This document shows positions 12,987 to 20,810 of a DNA stretch of 21,871 nt, piece by piece. The notes below the pieces were generated by a model. The model had not been told where the DNA came from and did not search any database. It saw nothing but the letters and a program-made list of their open reading frames with translations. The position numbers were made by a program, and so were the translations under genes. This DNA comes from an uncultured Lachnospiraceae bacterium. Its GTDB lineage: Bacteria; Bacillota; Clostridia; Lachnospirales; Lachnospiraceae. Within the stretch, counting starts at the first letter, position 1, and each line of letters starts with the position of its first letter. The stretch spans positions 1 to 21,871 of the forward strand of contig CAMAHO010000014.1 in NCBI GenBank assembly GCA_945834545.1, written 5' to 3'.

Positions 12987-13988
12987 ATGAATTATATTGG
13001 TTCGAAATATTCGCTGCTGGATTTTCTGGAAACCACAATCGAAACTGTAACAGGATATCAAGTTGGTGATAATTATGTCTTTGCAGACCTTTTTGCGGGC
13101 ACAGGCATCGTAGGACAAACTTATAAAGCCAAAGGCTGTACCGTTATTTCAAATGATATTCAGTACTATAGCTATGTGCTAAATAAGCATTACATTGAAA
13201 ACATCCCCGAGCTGGATACCAGCCTCCTGGAAACCCTAAATAACCTTCCACCCGCCCAGGGTTTTATCTACAAAAACTATTGTGAGGGTTCCGGGTGCGG
13301 CAGAAATTATTTCACCAATGAGAATGGTATGAAATGTGATGCTATTCGAATAGAGTTAGAAAAGCTTCACACTTCCGGACAGATAGATGACAGCTTATAC
13401 TTTTATTATCTGGCAAGCCTTGTAAACTCAATCGATAAATATGCAAACACTGCCTCCGTATATGGAGCCTTCCTAAAACACATCAAAAAATCCGCGCAAA
13501 AAGAATTTCAGTTGGAATTGTTACCGGTTATACCCGGTAAGGTTGGCAAGGTTTATAATGAAGATATCAATGCTCTGGCTAAGAAAATCAGCGGAGACGT
13601 GTTATATCTGGATCCCCCCTATAACGCCAGACAATACTGTTCCAACTACCATGTTCTGGAAACAATTGCCAGATATGACAATCCTGTTTTAAACGGCGTA
13701 ACCGGCCTTAGGGATTCTTCAGACCAAAAAAGCAGATTCTGTTCCAAAAGAACCGTTGCAGAAGCCTTTGATGAATTAATACAAAATGCCAAGTTTAAAT
13801 ATATATTCCTAAGCTATAACAACGAAGGGCTTATGAGTCTGGATACGATAAAAGAAATTATGTCCCGCTATGGAGAGTACAGTTTTTTTACACAGGAATA
13901 CCGACGCTTTAAAGCCGACAAAGAGGAAAATAGGAATATCGCTGCTGATTCTACCACAGAGTATTTGCATTGCTTAATAAAACAATAG
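12987..13988 (+). CDS. Type II N6-adenine DNA methyltransferase (D12 class), M1
   Basis: A 333-residue SAM-dependent methyltransferase. The order of motifs is that of the alpha (Dam-like, D12) class: motif X NYIGSK at residues 2-7, the SAM-binding motif I FADLFAGTG (32-40), a target-recognition region, and catalytic motif IV DPPYNARQY beginning at D209. DPPY predicts N6-adenine methylation. AAGGAG precedes the ATG. It is followed after 10 bases by a second, unrelated methyltransferase, and by a convergent putative nuclease, so it is most likely the first protective enzyme of a restriction-modification system. The recognition site cannot be read from sequence. The region is more AT-rich than yicI (19 G/C of 60 in 13381-13440, against 36 of 60 in 12001-12060), suggesting transfer. 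Confidence 0.9.
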   Translation: MNYIGSKYSLLDFLETTIETVTGYQVGDNYVFADLFAGTGIVGQTYKAKGCTVISNDIQYYSYVLNKHYIENIPELDTSLLETLNNLPPAQGFIYKNYCEGSGCGRNYFTNENGMKCDAIRIELEKLHTSGQIDDSLYFYYLASLVNSIDKYANTASVYGAFLKHIKKSAQKEFQLELLPVIPGKVGKVYNEDINALAKKISGDVLYLDPPYNARQYCSNYHVLETIARYDNPVLNGVTGLRDSSDQKSRFCSKRTVAEAFDELIQNAKFKYIFLSYNNEGLMSLDTIKEIMSRYGEYSFFTQEYRRFKADKEENRNIAADSTTEYLHCLIKQ

Positions 13989-13998
13989 GAGAAAACGG

Positions 13999-14787
13999 AT
14001 GGCTAAATATAACGATTTGGACCCTGAAAAGTGGAAAGAATACGAAGATATTAACACCGACTCATTATGGATAATAGATAAGCGTGATAATTCCGGCGCA
14101 CACACCGGGGATTATCATGGGAATTTTGTACCACAAATACCTCATCAATTATTTACACGCTATACAAAAAAGGGAGACTGGATTCTTGACCCTTTTATGG
14201 GTAGCGGCACCTCGTTGATAGAGGCTCAACGAATGGGGAGAAATTCTATTGGCATCGAACTACAACCGGAGGTTGCAAGAGAGGCCTCTGAGCGAATTCA
14301 AACAGAACATCGCGATGATTGTTCGGCAAAAGTATTCCCCGGCGATAGCAGAACCATAAATATGGATTCTATTATGGAGAGCACAGGTATAAAGAAATTA
14401 CAATTTGTAATCCTGCATCCTCCCTATTGGGACATCATAAAGTTTTCTGAGGACAAGAACGATTTATCAAACGCTGAGAGCCTTGATTCTTTCTTGGAAT
14501 CATTGGGCCAAGTGATTGATAACACAACCAAATATCTTGAGAAGAACAGATATTGCGCTTGCGTAATAGGCGACAAATATGCAAACAGTCAGGTGATACC
14601 TCTGGGTTTTCATTGTATGAATAAATTTACCGAGAAGGGATTTCTGCTAAAAGCCATTCTTGTAAAAAATTTTGGTGAAACGAAGGGCAAGGCCAATCAA
14701 CAAGGAATTTGGCGTTATCGTGCCATCACAAATGATTTTTATATTTTCAAACACGAATATATCTTTGTATTTAAAAAGGTGAAGTAG
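13999..14787 (+). CDS. DNA methyltransferase, N4-cytosine/N6-adenine type, M2
   Basis: A 262-residue amino-methyltransferase of a different class from M1. Motif X/I is near the N-terminus (FVPQIPHQLF then ILDPFMGSGTS, residues 62-72). The catalytic motif IV follows at 140-145 as HPPYWD, with His in place of the usual Asp/Asn/Ser, a variant I recall in this group. The C-terminal part has WRYRAITNDFYIFKHEYIFVFKK, typical of these enzymes. Whether it makes m4C or m6A cannot be told. AGGAG lies 7 bases before the ATG. It probably modifies the other strand of an asymmetric recognition site. Confidence 0.88.
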   Translation: MAKYNDLDPEKWKEYEDINTDSLWIIDKRDNSGAHTGDYHGNFVPQIPHQLFTRYTKKGDWILDPFMGSGTSLIEAQRMGRNSIGIELQPEVAREASERIQTEHRDDCSAKVFPGDSRTINMDSIMESTGIKKLQFVILHPPYWDIIKFSEDKNDLSNAESLDSFLESLGQVIDNTTKYLEKNRYCACVIGDKYANSQVIPLGFHCMNKFTEKGFLLKAILVKNFGETKGKANQQGIWRYRAITNDFYIFKHEYIFVFKKVK

Positions 14788-14805
14788 CCATCCGGCTACC
14801 TCACC
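14778..14805. terminator. Bidirectional terminator between M2 and the nuclease gene
   Basis: GGTGA and GTAGCC pair with GGCTAC and TCACC around ATCC, with one A-C mismatch. The minus strand continues into TTTTTAAAT, so it is a proper intrinsic terminator for the nuclease gene. On the plus strand the T-run is missing. It fills the 20-base gap between the convergent genes and includes the M2 stop. Confidence 0.75.
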
Positions 14806-14807
14806 AC

Positions 14808-15548
14808 TCAGATAAGTTTTCTTCTTAATAATTCCATTACACCCTGCATATTAAATCTGAATTTGAAACAATTTCTATTTCGATGCACTTGAAATTCTCC
14901 CATACTGATTCCGCAGTACTTCAAGGTATTGGATTCATTCCACCTGTCCAGAGACCGCGTAAATGAAAACTTTGAGTTATCCCATAAAGGTGGTGCAGCC
15001 TTACCCATGAGGACATAATTGTTTAAAGGGTTATAGTGATTCTCCAAATTAAAAAAATGTAAATAATAATCACAATCAAACAGATTTCTCCAATACATAT
15101 CAACTACTGCTGCCGTATTGTTCATAGAATTCTTCTTGAAAATATAGGATCTGTTTTCATAAGTATCTCTCAGCCCCTCTGCCGCCAATTCTTCCTTTAA
15201 GCAAAAGGTATCAAAATATCTCTCCAAATAAGAGAAATACGTTTCCGCGGTTGGTTGTCCAATAATCTGAGGCGCAACTTTTCCCAATTCCTCTTGATTG
15301 GTTTTTACAGATAATGTTCTATTGCCTTCCAGAATAAAGTCTATAGGATTCTGTCCTTCTGCAATATGTTCAATGGGAACCGGTATCCCTTCTCTATCGA
15401 ATATCTTTTTTATAGCATCATTCTTTAATAATAATTCCACGATTTCTTTTTCTGCACGAGCTTCATAATCACGATTTACTCTGACGCCAAAGCTTTTAGC
15501 AATCGCAATCTCTGCAGATATTCCAATTGATTCATTATTATTTGCCAT
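14808..15548 (-). CDS. Putative type II restriction endonuclease
   Basis: A 246-residue protein not matched to a named enzyme. Its N-terminal half has ESIGISAEIAIAKSFGV and then PIDFILEGNRTLSVKTNQ, in which D70 and S80-V-K82 fit a PD-(D/E)xK nuclease core with Ser in place of the second acidic residue. This 'DF...LSVKTN' arrangement followed by KVAPQIIGQPT is one I associate with type II endonucleases. The C-terminal half is rich in aromatics and Asn and probably recognises DNA. The ATG at 15548 has GAGG 9 bases upstream; a TTG at 15563 would extend the frame. It converges on two methyltransferases, which is the main support for the call. It is AT-rich (19 G/C of 60 in 15061-15120). No promoter of its own is clear, so read-through from tex is possible. 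Confidence 0.75.
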   Translation of the reverse strand: MANNNESIGISAEIAIAKSFGVRVNRDYEARAEKEIVELLLKNDAIKKIFDREGIPVPIEHIAEGQNPIDFILEGNRTLSVKTNQEELGKVAPQIIGQPTAETYFSYLERYFDTFCLKEELAAEGLRDTYENRSYIFKKNSMNNTAAVVDMYWRNLFDCDYYLHFFNLENHYNPLNNYVLMGKAAPPLWDNSKFSFTRSLDRWNESNTLKYCGISMGEFQVHRNRNCFKFRFNMQGVMELLRRKLI

Positions 15549-15607
15549 CCTTTGTTTCCTCAACCGTTCCTTTGTAGTCTACACCTTCGAAAATAAAACT
15601 CTTGATA

Positions 15608-17737
15608 TCATTGAATCTTCATGGTCAGTGCAATTCTCTTCTTTGCCAAATCCACACTTAGAATCTGCACATCCACCACATCACCCACAGAAACAGCCTC
15701 TAAGGGATGCTTGATAAAGCGATCTGTCATCTGAGAAATGTGTACCAAACCATCCTGATGTACGCCGATATCCACAAAAGCCCCAAAATCAATTACATTT
15801 CGCACAGTACCCTTTAACACCATACCGGGCTTTAAATCCTCCATATTTAAGACATCACTGCGAAGCACCGGCTTGGGCATATCCTCTCTTGGGTCACGAC
15901 CCGGTTTCTCCAATTCCTTTAGGATATCCTCCAGAGTAAGAACACCGATTCCCAGCTCTGTTGCCAGTTTTTCCTTATCCTTCACCAGCTTGATAGCATC
16001 CTTTGCATTAGACATATCTAAGCCCAGCTTTGCCAACAGCTTTTTGGTGGCGGCATAGCTTTCGGGATGCACACTGGAAGCATCCAAGGGCTCATCTCCA
16101 CCGGAAATACGAAGAAAACCCGCACACTGTTCAAAGGCCTTAGGCCCCAATTTCTCCACCTTTAATAACTGCTTCCGGTTTGTAAAGCTACCATTGGCTT
16201 CCCTAAATTCCACAATCTTCTTTGCGATTGTCTTATTTACGCCGGAAACATACTCCAGCAGGGAAACCGAGGCTGTATTGAGGTCTACGCCAACCTTGTT
16301 TACGCTGTCCTCCACAACAGCATTCAGAGCCTCCCCCAGTCTCTTTTGGTTCATATCGTGCTGATATTGTCCCACGCCGATAGACTTGGGGTCAATCTTT
16401 ACCAGCTCAGCCAGAGGGTCCTGCAGACGTCTGGCAATAGAGGCAGCGCTTCTCTGCCCCACATCAAAGTTAGGGAATTCTTCTGTGGCAAGCTTGCTGG
16501 CAGAATACACAGAAGCCCCTGCCTCATTCACAATAACATACTGTACCGGGCGCTTCATTTCCTTTAACAGCTCCACGATAATCTGCTCGGACTCACGGGA
16601 GGCTGTGCCATTCCCCACGGAAATCAAATCCACTTGATATTTATCAATCAACTGCTTTAAGATTTTTTTGGACTCCTCCACCTTATTCTGAGGAGCAGTG
16701 GGGTAGATTACCTTTGTGTCCAGAACCTTTCCGGTGCTGTCTACAATGGCAAGCTTACAGCCGGTACGAAAGGCAGGATCCCATCCTAACACCACCTTTC
16801 CGGCAATGGGAGGCTGCAGCAGAAGCTGCTCCAGATTCTTGCCAAACACGGTAATTGCCCCATCCTCTGCCTTTTGGGTCAGCTCGTTACGAACCTCTCT
16901 CTCAATGGCAGGGGCAATGAGACGCTCATAGCTGTCCGCTATCACAGCCTTCAAAATCGGCGTTGTAATGGGATTCTTTTTGGTAATGACCTGCTTTTCC
17001 AGGTATCCTAACAGGTTTTCAACCGGTGCAACCAGCTTCACGGTCAAAAACTTCTGATCCTCTCCTCTGTTAATGGCAAGAATTCTGTGGCCGGCAAGTT
17101 TTTTCACAGGTTCCGAAAAGTCGTAATACATCTCATAGACACTTTGGGCATTTTCGTCCTTCGCCTGACAGGTCAGAACGCCCTCATTGGTGGTTTGCTT
17201 TCGAATATATGCTCGGAAATTCGCATCATCGGAAATCCGTTCTGCTAAAATATCCATAGCTCCCTGTAAGGCATCCTTTGCGGTAGGCACCTCCTTTTCC
17301 GGATTTACATAGGCTTCTGCCAGTTGCTCCACAGGTTCTGTGATTTCCTGCTCCCAGATAAGATTCGCCAAGGGTTCCAGTCCCCTCTCCTTGGCAACAC
17401 TGGCTCTGGTCTTTCTCTTTGGTCGGAAAGGACGGTACAAATCCTCTACAACCACCATGGTCTGTGCCTCTTCCAGCTTTTTCCTAAGTTCCTCCGTGAG
17501 AAGTCCCTGTTCCTCTATACTTTTTAAGACCTGCTCCTTTTTCTCCTCCAGATTGCGCAGATAGGTCAATCTCTCGTCCAAATTACGGAGCTGCTCGTCA
17601 TTCAATGCACCAGTTACCTCCTTGCGGTAACGGGAAATAAAGGGAATGGTATTTCCCTCATCAATCAGCTTGATTGCTGCCTCCACCTGCCATAATTCAA
17701 CCTTTAATTCCTCTTTGATTTTCAGTGCAATATTCAT
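15608..17737 (-). CDS. tex: RNA-binding transcription accessory protein Tex
   Basis: Tex is a conserved nucleic-acid-binding protein linked to transcription and RNA decay; in some bacteria it affects toxin expression and stress survival. The 709-residue protein shows the full family layout: an N-terminal helical region (WQVEAAIKLIDEGNTIPFISRYRKE), a YqgF/RNase-H-like domain (VVLGWDPAFRTGCKLAIVD), tandem helix-hairpin-helix motifs (LNTASVSLLEYVSGVNKTIA, then KVEKLGPKAFEQCAGFLRI), and a C-terminal S1 domain (GMVLKGTVRNVIDFGAFVDI to the end). GGAAGGA precedes the ATG. No terminator is seen between it and the nuclease gene 59 bases downstream, so the two may share a transcript. Confidence 0.95.
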   Translation of the reverse strand: MNIALKIKEELKVELWQVEAAIKLIDEGNTIPFISRYRKEVTGALNDEQLRNLDERLTYLRNLEEKKEQVLKSIEEQGLLTEELRKKLEEAQTMVVVEDLYRPFRPKRKTRASVAKERGLEPLANLIWEQEITEPVEQLAEAYVNPEKEVPTAKDALQGAMDILAERISDDANFRAYIRKQTTNEGVLTCQAKDENAQSVYEMYYDFSEPVKKLAGHRILAINRGEDQKFLTVKLVAPVENLLGYLEKQVITKKNPITTPILKAVIADSYERLIAPAIEREVRNELTQKAEDGAITVFGKNLEQLLLQPPIAGKVVLGWDPAFRTGCKLAIVDSTGKVLDTKVIYPTAPQNKVEESKKILKQLIDKYQVDLISVGNGTASRESEQIIVELLKEMKRPVQYVIVNEAGASVYSASKLATEEFPNFDVGQRSAASIARRLQDPLAELVKIDPKSIGVGQYQHDMNQKRLGEALNAVVEDSVNKVGVDLNTASVSLLEYVSGVNKTIAKKIVEFREANGSFTNRKQLLKVEKLGPKAFEQCAGFLRISGGDEPLDASSVHPESYAATKKLLAKLGLDMSNAKDAIKLVKDKEKLATELGIGVLTLEDILKELEKPGRDPREDMPKPVLRSDVLNMEDLKPGMVLKGTVRNVIDFGAFVDIGVHQDGLVHISQMTDRFIKHPLEAVSVGDVVDVQILSVDLAKKRIALTMKIQ

Positions 17738-17807
17738 TCTCTATATCCTTCCTCATTTCTACTGTAATACCACTTTCACGAATTACATGTTCCCGGTACA
17801 ATCACCT

Positions 17808-18989
17808 TTACTCATAAGCCATCTGGTAAACCGCCAGAATGTCCTCATATTCCAAGGGTTTATACCCTATCAGGCTCCGCGTTTTCTGCCTTGAGCAATT
17901 CCAAGCCAGCTTTTCCAGGCTCCCCTGTTCCACGCCCAGCTCCTTCAAGCGAATGGGCATACCGATAGAAACATAAAATTGTTCCTGTTGGTCAATGGCT
18001 TTTTCTATGGTCTCTTCCGGATGTTCAAAATCGATATCCAGATTCCACACATTTTGAGCCCACTGCAACCAACGGCTGATATTTGCCTTGTAAACATACC
18101 TTGCCCAGCTGCACCAAAGGGCTGCAAGTCCTGCCCCGTGCGCAATGGACGGGTACATTCCGGACACCTCGTGCTCAAACTGATGCACCACCAGCTGCAT
18201 TTGTCTGCCACACCCGGTCAACCCGTTGTGGGCTAAAGATGAGGCCCACATCATGTTGGCTCTAGCCTCATAATTCGTTGGATTCTCCAGGCAATCCAAG
18301 CCGGCTTTCATCACCTGCTTCATCACCGCTTCTGCGATAGCATCCGTCAGATAGGTATCTTCCCCGGGGCAAAAATAGCGTTCCATAGTGTGCATTTCGA
18401 TATCCACAATACCGCAGGCTGTCTGATAAGCATTGACTGTATAGGTCAACTCCGGATTTTCGATGGCAAAATCCATTCGATTCAGGCTGCTGCCGTAGCC
18501 TCTCTTTTCTCCGGTTTGTTCGTTTGTTATGACGCAGGAGCTGGACATCTCAGAGCCGGCCGCTGCCAGAGTCAATATGGCCCCTTTCTTAAGAGTCCTT
18601 TCCGGAACGGCCTTCCCTAATGAAAAGTCCCAAACATCCACATCCGGATTGGCTGCCCCGTTGGCAATATCCTTGGCAGAATCCAACACAGAGCCTCCGC
18701 CGATGGCTAGCACAAAATCCACCTTTTCTTGCAGACAAAGTTTGATTCCCTCACGCACCAGGCGAAGCTCAGGATTGGCTACCACGCCGCCAAGCTCTAC
18801 ATAGGGAATCTTCTCTTCTTCCAGGGCCTTTTTTACTCTTTCTAACAGACCGCTTTCCCGAGCTGATTTCCCTCCGTAATGAATCAGGACCTTGTGGGGC
18901 TTGTACTCCGCCACAATCTTTCCCACCTTCTCTTCTTCCTTTTTTCCAAAATAGATCTTTGTCGGTGTCTCGTATATAAAATTGTTCAT
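17808..18989 (-). CDS. Iron-dependent alcohol dehydrogenase (butanol-dehydrogenase-like)
   Basis: A 393-residue group III, iron-type alcohol dehydrogenase that would interconvert aldehydes and alcohols with NAD(P)H in fermentation. It opens NNFIYETPTKIYFGK, as BdhA/YqhD-type enzymes do. The nucleotide site is GGGSVLDSAKDIANG (from residue 97). Metal ligands are D196 and H200 in DIEMH, H269 in VVHQFEHE, and H284 in SIAHGAG. Physiological substrate and cofactor preference cannot be read. The ATG at 18989 has GAGG 6 bases upstream; a GTG at 19001 is less likely. It appears monocistronic with its own promoter. Confidence 0.92.
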   Translation of the reverse strand: MNNFIYETPTKIYFGKKEEEKVGKIVAEYKPHKVLIHYGGKSARESGLLERVKKALEEEKIPYVELGGVVANPELRLVREGIKLCLQEKVDFVLAIGGGSVLDSAKDIANGAANPDVDVWDFSLGKAVPERTLKKGAILTLAAAGSEMSSSCVITNEQTGEKRGYGSSLNRMDFAIENPELTYTVNAYQTACGIVDIEMHTMERYFCPGEDTYLTDAIAEAVMKQVMKAGLDCLENPTNYEARANMMWASSLAHNGLTGCGRQMQLVVHQFEHEVSGMYPSIAHGAGLAALWCSWARYVYKANISRWLQWAQNVWNLDIDFEHPEETIEKAIDQQEQFYVSIGMPIRLKELGVEQGSLEKLAWNCSRQKTRSLIGYKPLEYEDILAVYQMAYE

Positions 18990-19038
18990 ACACTGCCTCA
19001 CTTCCCGGTTATTCAGTCGTCTTATACAACATAGCTAC

Positions 19039-19047
19039 AGTATACCA
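19039..19047 (-). promoter_or_regulatory. Extended -10 promoter of the alcohol dehydrogenase
   Basis: TGG then TATACT on the minus strand (19047-19039), an extended -10 element. No good -35 is seen, which is tolerated for extended -10 promoters. It is about 50 bases before the start codon. Confidence 0.5.
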
Positions 19048-19098
19048 TAAACAAATTAAAATTTCCCCAGAAAATCCAAAGATCTTGTAACAGTAGAT

Positions 19099-19127
19099 TT
19101 GCCTTTTTTTGAATTAAGTGTTAGAAT
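19099..19127 (+). promoter_or_regulatory. Predicted promoter of the three-gene plus-strand cluster
   Basis: TTGCCT (19099-19104) and TAGAAT (19122-19127) with a 17-base spacer, about 29 bases before the first start codon of the cluster. Confidence 0.55.
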
Positions 19128-19155
19128 AAAACCAACTATAAACATGAGGCGACAT

Positions 19156-19518
19156 ATGGCAGGGTACACGGATACATCAGAAAATCAATTTGCTACGGCA
19201 ATACTTACTTTGGGAGCATTGTCGGTAATCACCGTATTTACAGGCATCTTTCCTTCCCTTTTAGGAGGAATCGGCTTAATTTTATGTGTGGTAGGGCACA
19301 AAAAGGGCAGCCTGCGTACTCCCGGGGAAATGTTGGGAATGGTGTTGTGTGCTACCGGAATCTTCCTTGGAATCGCCATGGTAGTTCTCGCCTTTGTCTC
19401 AATCCTATTCCCCTACTACAATGATCCCGAGCTTTTTGCACAGATTAACGAAGTCTACAAAAACTACGGAATTGATTTACAAGGTATGATTGAAGGTATG
19501 ATGCCCGTCACTCAATAA
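19156..19518 (+). CDS. DUF4190-like small membrane protein
   Basis: A 120-residue protein with two membrane segments: residues around 13-45 (ATAILTLGALSVITVFTGIF followed by LLGGIGLILCVVG) and around 58-85 (MLGMVLCATGIFLGIAMVVL). A short basic loop, HKKGSLRTPG, lies between them. This 'two helices with basic hairpin' pattern looks like DUF4190-type proteins of Clostridia; the function is unknown. The ATG at 19156 is preferred because GAGG is 6 bases upstream. The C-terminal tail (YYNDPELFAQINEVYKNYGI) is soluble. It leads a short plus-strand cluster. Confidence 0.75.
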   Translation: MAGYTDTSENQFATAILTLGALSVITVFTGIFPSLLGGIGLILCVVGHKKGSLRTPGEMLGMVLCATGIFLGIAMVVLAFVSILFPYYNDPELFAQINEVYKNYGIDLQGMIEGMMPVTQ

Positions 19519-19531
19519 AACGGAATGCTAC

Positions 19532-19562
19532 CCCATATTACAACTTCCTTATGGGAATTTTT
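19532..19562 (+). terminator. Weak terminator or attenuator between the first two cluster genes
   Basis: CCCATA pairs with TATGGG around a 12-base loop, followed by AATTTTT. The stem is only 6 bp, so partial termination is more likely than full. Confidence 0.4.
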
Positions 19563-19578
19563 CAGAAAGGAGAACCCT

Positions 19579-20055
19579 ATGATAAACGGAATGAATGGTT
19601 ACAACCAGTATGGATATATGCCCCTTTCTCCCTATGCTCAAGGTACACAGAACAATCCCAATGGTTTGGGAGTTGATGCAGAAAAAAGTGCCAGACAGGG
19701 CGGCGAGTGTGAAACCTGCAAAAACCGAAAATACAAGGATGGCTCTAACGAGATGGTATCCTTTAAGTCTGCGACTCATATTTCTCCTCAGGCAGCTGCA
19801 TCCGCTGTCCGCTCTCACGAGCAGGAGCATGTTTCCAATGCCTACAAGAAGGCGGCTACCGGAAACGGCGAGGTGTTGCGTGCCAGTGTGACGCTAAAAA
19901 CGGCTATCTGTCCGGAATGCGGACGTAGCTATGTGGCCGGCGGAACCACCAGCACACAGATTAAGTATTACAACGAAGACAACCCATACCAAAAAGAATT
20001 AAAGGCTACCGACAAGGATAAGTATGGTGGAATGAACCTTGATTTAAAGCTATAA
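19579..20055 (+). CDS. SprA-related HEQEH protein with paired CxxC motifs
   Basis: A 158-residue protein. The N-terminal 30 residues are Tyr/Asn/Gly/Pro-rich and look disordered. Then comes CETCKNRKYKDGS (C44, C47), SFKSATHISPQAAASAVRSHEQEH with H80-E81-Q-E-H84, and CPECGRSYVAGG (C111, C114). The HExxH-form motif and the 'VRSHEQEHVSNA ... YVAGG' layout recall SprA-related proteins (possible zinc metallopeptidase fold), and the four cysteines could hold a second zinc. No peptidase activity is proven for this form. There is no signal peptide. AAAGGAG lies 6 bases before the chosen ATG; an upstream frame extension from 19525 is not supported. Its neighbours are two membrane proteins. Confidence 0.8.
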   Translation: MINGMNGYNQYGYMPLSPYAQGTQNNPNGLGVDAEKSARQGGECETCKNRKYKDGSNEMVSFKSATHISPQAAASAVRSHEQEHVSNAYKKAATGNGEVLRASVTLKTAICPECGRSYVAGGTTSTQIKYYNEDNPYQKELKATDKDKYGGMNLDLKL

Positions 20056-20090
20056 CAATACTGCTACTCTATCGACTGGAAGGAACCTAC

Positions 20091-20768
20091 ATGCAAGAAA
20101 CATTCAGTAACAGCGAAATAAAAAACAGTGCAAAAATAGCCTTGACCGGAAACTATACCCGGTCAGGGCTATTACTTCTATTTTACTTTATGCTAACCTC
20201 TATGCTTCAGAGGTACCTGAACTTTCATCCACTCTTGTCCGTCCTGCCTATGATTCTTTCCAACATGCTTTTGTTTGGAATCTATCTCTTTTTTTTGAAA
20301 TTGTCACTCGGCCAGGAGGCAAGCCCCTTTGACTTGTTTTTCGCCTTTCAGGATTCCCCTAAAAAAACTTTGTGTATCGCCTGTCTCTATACTGCATTCA
20401 CCGGAATCCTGGAATTGCCGGCAAACATACTGCTAAATGCTTTCTTTTTACAAAAGACTTTATCAGACGAGACTTTGAAGCTCTTATTAGGTCTGCAGAT
20501 TGCATTGCTTGTTATTTGGTATCTGGTTCACCTGAATTTATCCCTTGTCTACTATTTATTGCTGGATTTCCCGGAATTAACAATCAAGGAAATCCTGCTG
20601 TTGAGCATCCGTAAGATGCGAGGCCAAAAGCTCAGATTATTTCTGCTGGAGCTTAGCTTCGTCCCCATATTCTTACTTGCGATTCCCACCATGGGAATAG
20701 GCCTGCTTTGGATTATGCCTTATTTCTATACCGCAAGGTCCAAATTCTATCTGAATCTTGTACATTAA
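20091..20768 (+). CDS. DUF975 family membrane protein
   Basis: A 225-residue, very hydrophobic protein with about five or six membrane segments. The C-terminal half carries the DUF975 pattern: YYLLLDFPELTIKEILLLS, IRKMRGQKLRLFLLELSF, then a Gly-rich helix MGIGLLWIMPYF and a final TARSKFYLNL. The function of DUF975 is unknown. GGAAGGAA precedes the ATG by a short spacer. It follows the HEQEH gene after 35 bases and probably shares its transcript. A 15-bp hairpin lies inside codons 15-28. Confidence 0.85.
   Translation: MQETFSNSEIKNSAKIALTGNYTRSGLLLLFYFMLTSMLQRYLNFHPLLSVLPMILSNMLLFGIYLFFLKLSLGQEASPFDLFFAFQDSPKKTLCIACLYTAFTGILELPANILLNAFFLQKTLSDETLKLLLGLQIALLVIWYLVHLNLSLVYYLLLDFPELTIKEILLLSIRKMRGQKLRLFLLELSFVPIFLLAIPTMGIGLLWIMPYFYTARSKFYLNLVH
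20135..20173 (+). other. 15-bp hairpin inside the start of the DUF975 gene
   Basis: AATAGCCTTGACCGG (20135-20149), a 9-base loop, then CCGGTCAGGGCTATT (20159-20173). It has fourteen Watson-Crick pairs and one T-G pair. A T-rich but interrupted stretch (ACTTCTATTTTAC) follows. It resembles an intrinsic terminator within coding sequence. Confidence 0.6.
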
Positions 20769-20808
20769 GGGGTCATGGGGGACAGATCCATTTGTCCCCC
20801 ATGACCCC
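20769..20808. terminator. 16-bp palindrome between convergent genes (REP-like, copy 2)
   Basis: GGGGTCATGGGGGACA (20769-20784), an 8-base loop, then its perfect complement TGTCCCCCATGACCCC (20793-20808). It occupies essentially the whole 42-base gap between the DUF975 stop and the prfB stop. There is no T-run on either side. It may stop transcription from both directions, but its core also matches the palindrome at 10427-10446. Confidence 0.65.
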
Positions 20809-20810
20809 TC

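Noticed and set aside
13999..14787. Defective M2 methyltransferase because motif IV starts with His instead of Asp/Asn/Ser
   Set aside because: HPPY variants occur in this methyltransferase group as far as I recall, the SAM motif DPFMGSGTS is intact, and the frame is full length.
20769..20808. Standard Rho-independent terminator
   Set aside because: The stem is very strong but neither strand has a T-run after it, so a standard intrinsic terminator is not fully supported. It is kept as a palindrome with likely terminating effect.
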